In this document: piece by piece, positions 59,013 through 64,000 of the stretch
How positions within the stretch are numbered: position 1 is the stretch's first letter
How the letters are laid out: every line of letters begins with the position of its first letter
Source of the DNA: Deltaproteobacteria bacterium
GTDB lineage: Bacteria; Myxococcota_A; UBA9160; SZUA-336
Reading direction: 5' to 3'
Length of the DNA stretch: 64,000 nt
Assembly (NCBI GenBank): GCA_029261925.1
Contig: JAJDAJ010000054.1
Span: forward strand, 1 to 64,000
Made by a program: the position numbers and the translations under genes
The notes under the pieces: generated by a model
The model's input: only the letters and a program-made list of their open reading frames with translations
Told to the model about the DNA's origin: nothing
Databases searched by the model: none

Positions 59013-60299
59013 TCACCACAGGAAGGTCAGCCCGATCGTGACGACGTCGTAGTCCACCAGACCCGGGGACTCGCGCGCATCGTCGTCGAAGCTGAGATCC
59101 TCGCTCGAGAAGTAGTTGTCCCAGGCGGCCGTCAACATGAAGTCGTGCTTGCCGGTCCAGGGCGTGCGGAAGCGGTACTGCGCCTTGACGCCGAAGAGCA
59201 TCGAGCCGTAGGCCGAGAGCCGGTAGTCGCTCGAGCGCTCCTTGCTCACGCTCTCGCCGAGATCGAAGTACGGCCGGTAGAAGTCCGCCTCGCTCTGCGA
59301 GTAGTACCGGAACGACGGGATGATCGCGAGGCGCCGCCCGAGCTGCTGGTGCCAGGCCAGCGCAACGGTGTGCGAGGTCACGCCCCAGGTATCGAGGTGC
59401 AGGCGATACTCGCCCTGCAGCGTACCGTCCAGCTCGCGCACGTGGCCGCGCACGCTCGTGGTCCAGGCGAGCTGGTGGCGCGAGTCGGGCCGGTTCTCGG
59501 CGACGATCACGCCCCCGTCCTGGTGCCAGACCGCCTTGTAGGGATCGGAGAGGTAGCCGTCGGAGAACTTGTACGTGACGTTGGACTGGATCAGCGAGGC
59601 CCGGTTGAGCAGCTGCGAGAGACCCAGCATCAGCGTGTAGGTCTTCTTCTCCTCGCTGGTCGGCCGCGTCGAGAAGAGCTCGGCATCGGTCGGCTCGATC
59701 TCGTCGAGCGAGACGTCCAGCCCGAGCGAGAGGGTCGTGTTGCCCTCGTTGAAGCTGGTGTCCCCGTTGATCCCGAGGTTGATCGCGCTGTAGTCGTTCT
59801 CGCTCGAGTAGCCGGCCGCGAAGCCCAGTCGTCCGGTGTCCGAGTATCGGTTGTACTGCACGAGGACGTCGTCGCGGGTGTCCTCGATGGTCGCACCCGT
59901 CATGAACTGCAGGGGCTCGGAGCCCGGCCCGGGGATGTCCGGGATGGTGTACCAGGGGCTCGCACCCGACATGGTCTCGTGCACGAGCTCGATCGAGAGA
60001 TCCGAGCTCGACGTGAGCGGCGCCCGCACCGTGAACTGGTGCATCTCGATCTCGTAGCGCTCGGTCTCGCCCACGAAGACCTTCGAGCTGTCGATCTCGT
60101 CCTCGGTGTAGCTGCTGAAGCTGTACTCCGCGGTGTAGCGATCGACCGGAGTGTCGGCCCGGGCCGCCTGCGGCAGCGATGAGAGCGCGAACGCACTGCC
60201 CCAGAGCGCGTGCAGCGTCTGGCTCAGCGGGCCGTTACGCCGCCGGTCGAGTCTCTGGTCACGCCGCCGCTGGTGGCGATTCCTTGCTGGTCTGGCCAT
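59013..60299 (-). CDS. DUF3570 outer-membrane beta-barrel-like protein with an SGAS motif
   Basis: 428 aa. A basic N-terminus then signal QTLHALWGSAFALSSLPQAARA. The mature part is a run of amphipathic beta-strands rich in Tyr/Trp ending in aromatic Trp (GLTFLW), as in outer-membrane barrels. ELVHETMSGASPWYTIPDIPG near residues 105-123 is characteristic; Ser111-Gly-Ala-Ser114 resembles the [ST]GA[ST] flavinylation site of ApbE targets, with Glu in place of the usual preceding Asp. Function uncharacterised; DUF3570 genes are commonly found beside DUF4266 and apbE. Confidence 0.87.
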   Translation of the reverse strand: MARPARNRHQRRRDQRLDRRRNGPLSQTLHALWGSAFALSSLPQAARADTPVDRYTAEYSFSSYTEDEIDSSKVFVGETERYEIEMHQFTVRAPLTSSSDLSIELVHETMSGASPWYTIPDIPGPGSEPLQFMTGATIEDTRDDVLVQYNRYSDTGRLGFAAGYSSENDYSAINLGINGDTSFNEGNTTLSLGLDVSLDEIEPTDAELFSTRPTSEEKKTYTLMLGLSQLLNRASLIQSNVTYKFSDGYLSDPYKAVWHQDGGVIVAENRPDSRHQLAWTTSVRGHVRELDGTLQGEYRLHLDTWGVTSHTVALAWHQQLGRRLAIIPSFRYYSQSEADFYRPYFDLGESVSKERSSDYRLSAYGSMLFGVKAQYRFRTPWTGKHDFMLTAAWDNYFSSEDLSFDDDARESPGLVDYDVVTIGLTFLW

Positions 60300-60344
60300 C
60301 GTCTACCCCCCGGAGAATCAAGGCCTGGTCGAGCTGGATCGGGA

Positions 60345-60674
60345 TCAGTTGCAGCCGCAGCCGCCGCCGCCGGCGCCTCCACCGCCCAGCGACGACTCCT
60401 TGCTGAAGAAGATGTGGTTGCGGCGCGCCGTCTCGATCGGATCCGGCGTCCACTGCATCTCGGTCTTGGAGAGCAGATCACGCTCCCACGGCTGTACGCG
60501 CACGAGCTCCTCGCGCTCGAGGAGCCTGGCGATCAGGCTCCGCGACTGATCCACCTTCTCGCTCGTGAACTCTTTCGTGCGCTCGTAGTACTTCGGCGGG
60601 CCGGTCAGGGAGCAGCCGCTGGTAACCAGTATGGCGAGCGTCGCGAGGGCCAGGGATGTGCTTCTTCGGATCAT
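60345..60674 (-). CDS. DUF4266 lipoprotein with C-terminal GGGGCGCN
   Basis: 109 aa. Lipobox VTSGC (Cys21) gives a lipid-anchored protein. Conserved block RVQPWERDLLSKTEMQWTPD and RRNHIFFSKESSLGG, then a flexible glycine tract and Cys106-Gly-Cys108-Asn109. The terminal Cys-x-Cys could bind a metal or form a disulfide or thioether. Known to travel with DUF3570 and apbE; role unknown. First gene of the minus-strand cluster, 45 bp before DUF3570. Confidence 0.88.
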   Translation of the reverse strand: MIRRSTSLALATLAILVTSGCSLTGPPKYYERTKEFTSEKVDQSRSLIARLLEREELVRVQPWERDLLSKTEMQWTPDPIETARRNHIFFSKESSLGGGGAGGGGCGCN

Positions 60675-60984
60675 CGCTGTGTCTCCACGAGGAACGGATC
60701 GACCGCTCGGGCCACCGCCCCGTGATGCATCTCACCTGCGCACGGGAGCGCGTGGATCGAGTTCTCGGGCTCCTATCGGTCCCGCGCTGCCGGGGATGTA
60801 GACCCGCAAGGCGCCTGCAGCTTCCCGGTCCGGGCCCGCGCGCCCGAACGCGGATCGCCGATCGCGAGGCTTCTGGCGACAGTGGTGATCACTGTCACAA
60901 GGTCGGCCCCCGGCAGCGCCGAAGAGATCTGCGAGTCAGCAGCAGAGGGGAGCGCTGCTCGGGAAGACTGACCAGAGGAGCGTG
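60675..60984. other. Divergent promoter region of the DUF4266 and haem-protein genes
   Basis: 310 bp between the two divergent start codons. No gene fits. Contains the 19-bp inverted repeat at 60878-60896 and good ribosome sites at both ends (GGAG before DUF4266, GAGGAG before the plus-strand gene). No clear -35/-10 pair was found for either direction. Confidence 0.5.
60878..60896. promoter_or_regulatory. 19-bp inverted repeat (operator candidate)
   Basis: GACAGTG, GTGAT, CACTGTC: perfect 7-bp arms around a 5-bp centre, about 90 bp before the ATG at 60985 and about 205 bp before the DUF4266 start. Typical size for a dimeric regulator site. No regulator gene is visible in the window next to it. 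Confidence 0.5.
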
Positions 60985-62166
60985 ATGAACACCCCAGGCC
61001 AGATGCGGCGCCACACCTGCTGGTGCCTCGTTGCCACCGCCGTCCTCGCGTTCTCGATCCCGGCGGCGGCCGGGCCCCGGGAGCAGGCGAGGCGCATGCA
61101 CGACCGCCTCGCGGGCGTACCCCCCACTCCGGCCGTCCTCGACGCCATGGAGGCGTTGATCAACGCCGGCGACGAGATCGGCGCCGCCAACCAGGCGATG
61201 TCCCATCCCCTGTTCTACAGCTCCGTGCTGAAGAACTGGGTCGCGCCGTGGACCAACGTCGAGCAGACGGTCTTCGTGCCGCTGAACGACTACACCGCCA
61301 CGGTCATCGGGATCATCCGGGACGACCGGCCCTTCACCGAGGTGCTCACCGCGGACCTGGTCTACGTGGGCTCCGGGAGCGTCACGAGCACGCCCTACTC
61401 CCACACCGACAACGCGCACTACCAGCAGCTCGAGGACCAGCGGGTCGATCTCTCGAACCCGGCCAACCTGATCCCGGTCACCCAGTCCGGCCTTCCCGGC
61501 TCGATGCTGAGCCCCGCGGACACCGCGGGCGTGATCACGACCCGCGCCGCCGGCGAGGCCTACTTCTCGGCCGGCACCAATCGCCGCATGTGGCGCTACA
61601 CGGCCATGAACTACCTGTGCCGCGACATGGAGCAGCTCAACGACATCACGCGGCCCTCGGACTGGATCCGCCAGGACGTCACCCGCAGCCCGGGTGGCGA
61701 CAGCCGCATCTTCCACAACACCTGCGTGGGCTGCCACAGCGGCATGGACCCGCTCTCCGGCGCCTTCGCGTACTTCGAGTGGGATGCCGACCAGATGCGC
61801 GTCATCTACACGCCCGGCCAGGTCCAGGCCAAGCACCTGATCAACTCGACCTCGTTCCCGTTCGGCTACGTCACCACGGACGACAGCTGGGAGAATTACT
61901 GGCGCAGTGGACCGAACGCCCTGCTCGGCTGGCGCGCCGCGGCCTCGAGCGGCAACGGGCCCAAGGGCCTCGGCGAGGAGGTGGCCATGAGCCGCGCATT
62001 CTCCGAGTGCCAGGTCCTCAAGGCGTTCGAGCAGATCTGCCAGCGGCCTCCGCTCGACCCGACGGAGCGCGCCGAGATCCAGCGCATCGCCGACGTGTTC
62101 GAGGCCCAGAACTACAGCATGCAGCGCGTCTTCGCAGAGGTCGCGGTGTACTGCACGGCGGACTGA
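60985..62166 (+). CDS. Exported CxxCH (haem c-type) protein
   Basis: 393 aa; ATG 60985 has GAGGAG upstream. Signal peptide LVATAVLAFSIPAAAG. A haem-binding CVGCHSGMDPLSGAF motif sits near residue 247; the surrounding FHNTCVGCHSGMDPLSG resembles DUF1588/planctomycete-type cytochrome c proteins. Preceding MNYLCRDMEQLNDI and FSECQVLKAFEQICQRPP have further cysteines that may form disulfides. Probably periplasmic or surface electron carrier. Followed after 41 bp by the LamG lipoprotein gene, with GGAGG. Confidence 0.75.
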   Translation: MNTPGQMRRHTCWCLVATAVLAFSIPAAAGPREQARRMHDRLAGVPPTPAVLDAMEALINAGDEIGAANQAMSHPLFYSSVLKNWVAPWTNVEQTVFVPLNDYTATVIGIIRDDRPFTEVLTADLVYVGSGSVTSTPYSHTDNAHYQQLEDQRVDLSNPANLIPVTQSGLPGSMLSPADTAGVITTRAAGEAYFSAGTNRRMWRYTAMNYLCRDMEQLNDITRPSDWIRQDVTRSPGGDSRIFHNTCVGCHSGMDPLSGAFAYFEWDADQMRVIYTPGQVQAKHLINSTSFPFGYVTTDDSWENYWRSGPNALLGWRAAASSGNGPKGLGEEVAMSRAFSECQVLKAFEQICQRPPLDPTERAEIQRIADVFEAQNYSMQRVFAEVAVYCTAD

Positions 62167-62207
62167 CGGCGCGCGCCGTCGGACCCCTGACTTCATCGGA
62201 GGCATCC

Positions 62208-64000
62208 ATGCGAGCCCCCAGCTTCATCCATCCTTCCCTGCACGCGACCGGCGCCCTGCTGCTCGCCGTCGCCTTCCTCGCCGCCTGCGGCGGCGGCGGT
62301 GGCGGCGGTGGTGGCGGCGACGACGCCAGCGCCCAGGCGACCAGCACCGGCACGTCCGGGGGCAGCAGCGGCAGCGCCTTCATTCCCACCGGCAACGGCA
62401 TCGACGGAGAGTCGGCGTTCGCCCAGACCGTCTACCCGCTCACCAGCCAGTACTGCACCGGCTGCCATGCCGGCGCCGGTCCGGGATTCCCGCACCTGGC
62501 GCATCCCGATCAGGGGACCGCGTACCGCGCGGTGATCGACAACCAGAAGGCCAACTTCGCCAACCCGGATGCCTCGCGCCTCGTGCTGCGGCTCTCCGTG
62601 GACCAGCACTACTGCTGGAGCTCCTGCGCCGCGGACGGCCAGACGATGGCAACGGCGATCACCGACTGGGCCAACCTGATCGGCTACACCGGCGCGGCCG
62701 GCGGCAACGGCAACACGGGCAACGGCGGCGGCCAGGTCGCCGGCGTCGCGGCGAGCTACTCGAACGTGTTCGCGAACGCCACGGCGGCCGAGAGCCAGCG
62801 CGACCAGTCCAACCTGATCGCCCTGTACACCTTCAAGGAGGAGTCGGGCGACTCCACGCTCGACGTGTCGGGCGTGCCGCCTTCGATGCATCTCGACCTG
62901 TCGGGCGGCTACACCTGGCTGCCCGGAGGTGGCCTCGAGATGAGCGGCGGCCGCGCCGTGGCCACGAGCACGGACAGCCAGAAGCTGTTCAACCGCATCG
63001 CCAGCGGGCGCGGCAGCCAGGAGTACTCCATCGAGGCCTGGGTGATCCCCGCGAACACGGATCAGGAGGGCCCGGCGCGGATCGTCACCTACTCGGATGA
63101 CACCCAGAACCGCAACTTCACGCTCGGCCAGGTCCAGTACACCTACGTGTTCCGGAACCGCTCCAGCAACCCCGCGGTTTCCCCGAACGGGACCCCCGAG
63201 CTCCAGACGTCGGACGACGACGAGGACCTGCAGGCCACCCTGCAGCACGTGGTCGCGACCTACGACCAGGTCAACGGCCGCCGCATCTACGTGAACGGCA
63301 TCTACACGGACGACGCCGACGCGGTCGCGCCCGACATGATGCTCAACTGGAACCCGGGCTACCAGTTCGCCCTGGGCAACGAGGTCAGCGGCAACCGGCG
63401 CTGGTTCGGCCAGCTCAAGCTGGTGGCGGTCTATGACCGGGCGCTGCCCGAGTCCCAGATCGCGCAGAACTACCTGGCGGGTGCCAGCGACAAGTTCATC
63501 CTGCGCTTCGGCCTGGACGACTACCTGACCGCCGGCGACTTCATCGAGTTCGAGGTCAGCGACTTCGACGCCTACAGCTACCTGTTCTGCTTCCCGACCG
63601 TGCACTCGGCGATGGGCGGCTCCTTCGGCATCGAGGGCCTGCGGGTGGCGGTCAACGGCACCGCACCGGTCGCGAGCCAGAGCTTCAAGAACGTGGATTC
63701 CATGGTGACCCAGCCGGTCGAGCTGCTCTCCGGGCTCTGCTCGGTGGTCCCCAAGGATCTGGGGGTGGCCCTGGACCAGTTCTCGATCTGGTTCGACCTG
63801 ATCGCGAGCACGGACCTGCGCGCGCCCGAGGATCCGCCCGAGCCGATCGTGGACAACTCGGTGCTGGACCCGCTGCCCCTCACGGGCATCCGCGACTTCG
63901 ACCAGATCAACAACACCCTGGCGGAGATCACGGGCGTCGATCCGAACACGTCCTCGGTGCTGCTCACCTTCGACGCGGTGCGGGAGCAGCTGCCGATGAA
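62208..64000 (+). CDS. LamG-domain lipoprotein with CxxCH motif, partial
   Basis: 597 codons to the right edge. Lipobox LAAC (Cys27) followed by ten glycines and a low-complexity linker, then CTGCHAG (residues 83-87) as a single haem site with HPDQ and CWSSC nearby. Residues about 200-430 form a LamG/concanavalin-like beta-sandwich (IALYTFKEESGDSTLDVSG, EYSIEAWVIPAN, VATYDQVNGRRIYVNGIYTDD, RWFGQLKLVAVYDRAL). Extracellular, possibly binds glycans and passes electrons. The end is not in the window. Confidence 0.8.
   Translation, partial: MRAPSFIHPSLHATGALLLAVAFLAACGGGGGGGGGGDDASAQATSTGTSGGSSGSAFIPTGNGIDGESAFAQTVYPLTSQYCTGCHAGAGPGFPHLAHPDQGTAYRAVIDNQKANFANPDASRLVLRLSVDQHYCWSSCAADGQTMATAITDWANLIGYTGAAGGNGNTGNGGGQVAGVAASYSNVFANATAAESQRDQSNLIALYTFKEESGDSTLDVSGVPPSMHLDLSGGYTWLPGGGLEMSGGRAVATSTDSQKLFNRIASGRGSQEYSIEAWVIPANTDQEGPARIVTYSDDTQNRNFTLGQVQYTYVFRNRSSNPAVSPNGTPELQTSDDDEDLQATLQHVVATYDQVNGRRIYVNGIYTDDADAVAPDMMLNWNPGYQFALGNEVSGNRRWFGQLKLVAVYDRALPESQIAQNYLAGASDKFILRFGLDDYLTAGDFIEFEVSDFDAYSYLFCFPTVHSAMGGSFGIEGLRVAVNGTAPVASQSFKNVDSMVTQPVELLSGLCSVVPKDLGVALDQFSIWFDLIASTDLRAPEDPPEPIVDNSVLDPLPLTGIRDFDQINNTLAEITGVDPNTSSVLLTFDAVREQLPM

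Overview
The window is about 70% G+C, densely packed with genes on both strands, and full of short gene overlaps (ATGA, GTGA, TTGA, TGATG) and non-ATG starts. It looks like one continuous chromosome segment of a Gram-negative, aerobic, free-living bacterium. Evidence includes LapA/LapB, an AMIN-type amidase, an outer-membrane beta-barrel, lipoproteins, an oxygen-dependent HemF and paired acyl-CoA dehydrogenases. The gene style (DUF3570/DUF4266, alkaline-phosphatase-superfamily clusters, dockerin and LamG proteins, a rpsA-ihfB-lapA-lapB string) fits a deltaproteobacterial-grade lineage such as Myxococcota or Binatota. That assignment is an inference; no rRNA or tRNA gene was found to test it.

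Layout. 1-3.5 kb (minus): a nucleotide-sugar/surface-glycan operon (two NAD-dependent epimerase/dehydratases, a DegT aminotransferase, and a nucleotidyltransferase cut by the left edge). 3.6-10.8 kb: an extracytoplasmic set with an Oxa1/EMC3-like membrane protein, a tiny RHH-like protein, three alkaline-phosphatase-superfamily enzymes and a sulfotransferase. 11-14.6 kb (plus): a zinc-ribbon protein, hemF, a lipase-like hydrolase, then a 373-bp structured gap before a calcium-repeat lipoprotein and a CAP-like protein. 14.7-24.4 kb (minus): housekeeping genes mutS-amiC-glnD-xerD-scpA-scpB-rluB. 24.6-28.8 kb (plus): a VOC protein, a tungstate-type ABC transporter (tupABC) and an ArsM-like methyltransferase. 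28.8-33.6 kb: an SDR gene divergent from cysQ-cysD-cysNC (sulfate activation and PAP removal), with a perfect palindrome in the shared promoter. 33.7-39.3 kb: an orphan GspJ-like pseudopilin, a dockerin protein, a small membrane protein with a sodium:solute symporter, and a Gfo/Idh/MocA oxidoreductase that apparently starts with CTG. 39.3-44.1 kb: a two-subunit acyl-CoA dehydrogenase with a KstR-like operator, a deletion relic of an SRPBCC gene, a LacI regulator and an amidohydrolase. 44.1-50.7 kb (minus): pheA-hisC-tyrA followed by rpsA-ihfB-lapA-lapB. 50.9 kb: coaE. 51.5-58.0 kb (minus): a complete trpE-G-D-C-(F-B fusion)-A operon. 58.1-60.7 kb (minus): apbE, DUF3570 and DUF4266. 61-64 kb (plus): two haem-motif exported proteins, the last cut by the right edge.

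The most interesting unit is the divergent 58.1-64 kb locus. It pairs a flavin transferase (ApbE), a DUF3570 outer-membrane barrel carrying an SGAS motif that resembles the ApbE flavinylation sequence, and a DUF4266 lipoprotein ending in Cys-Gly-Cys-Asn. Across a 310-bp gap with a 19-bp inverted repeat lie two exported CxxCH proteins, one a LamG lipoprotein. This could be a surface redox or metal-handling system, but no substrate can be named from sequence.

Secondary observations: a recurrent TAnnnT box 7-9 nt before start codons suggests many leaderless mRNAs. Other oddities are a TrpF-TrpB fusion, a TrpA with Glu in place of the catalytic Asp, a nucleotidyltransferase without its HxGH motif, and hairpins built around stop codons at operon ends.
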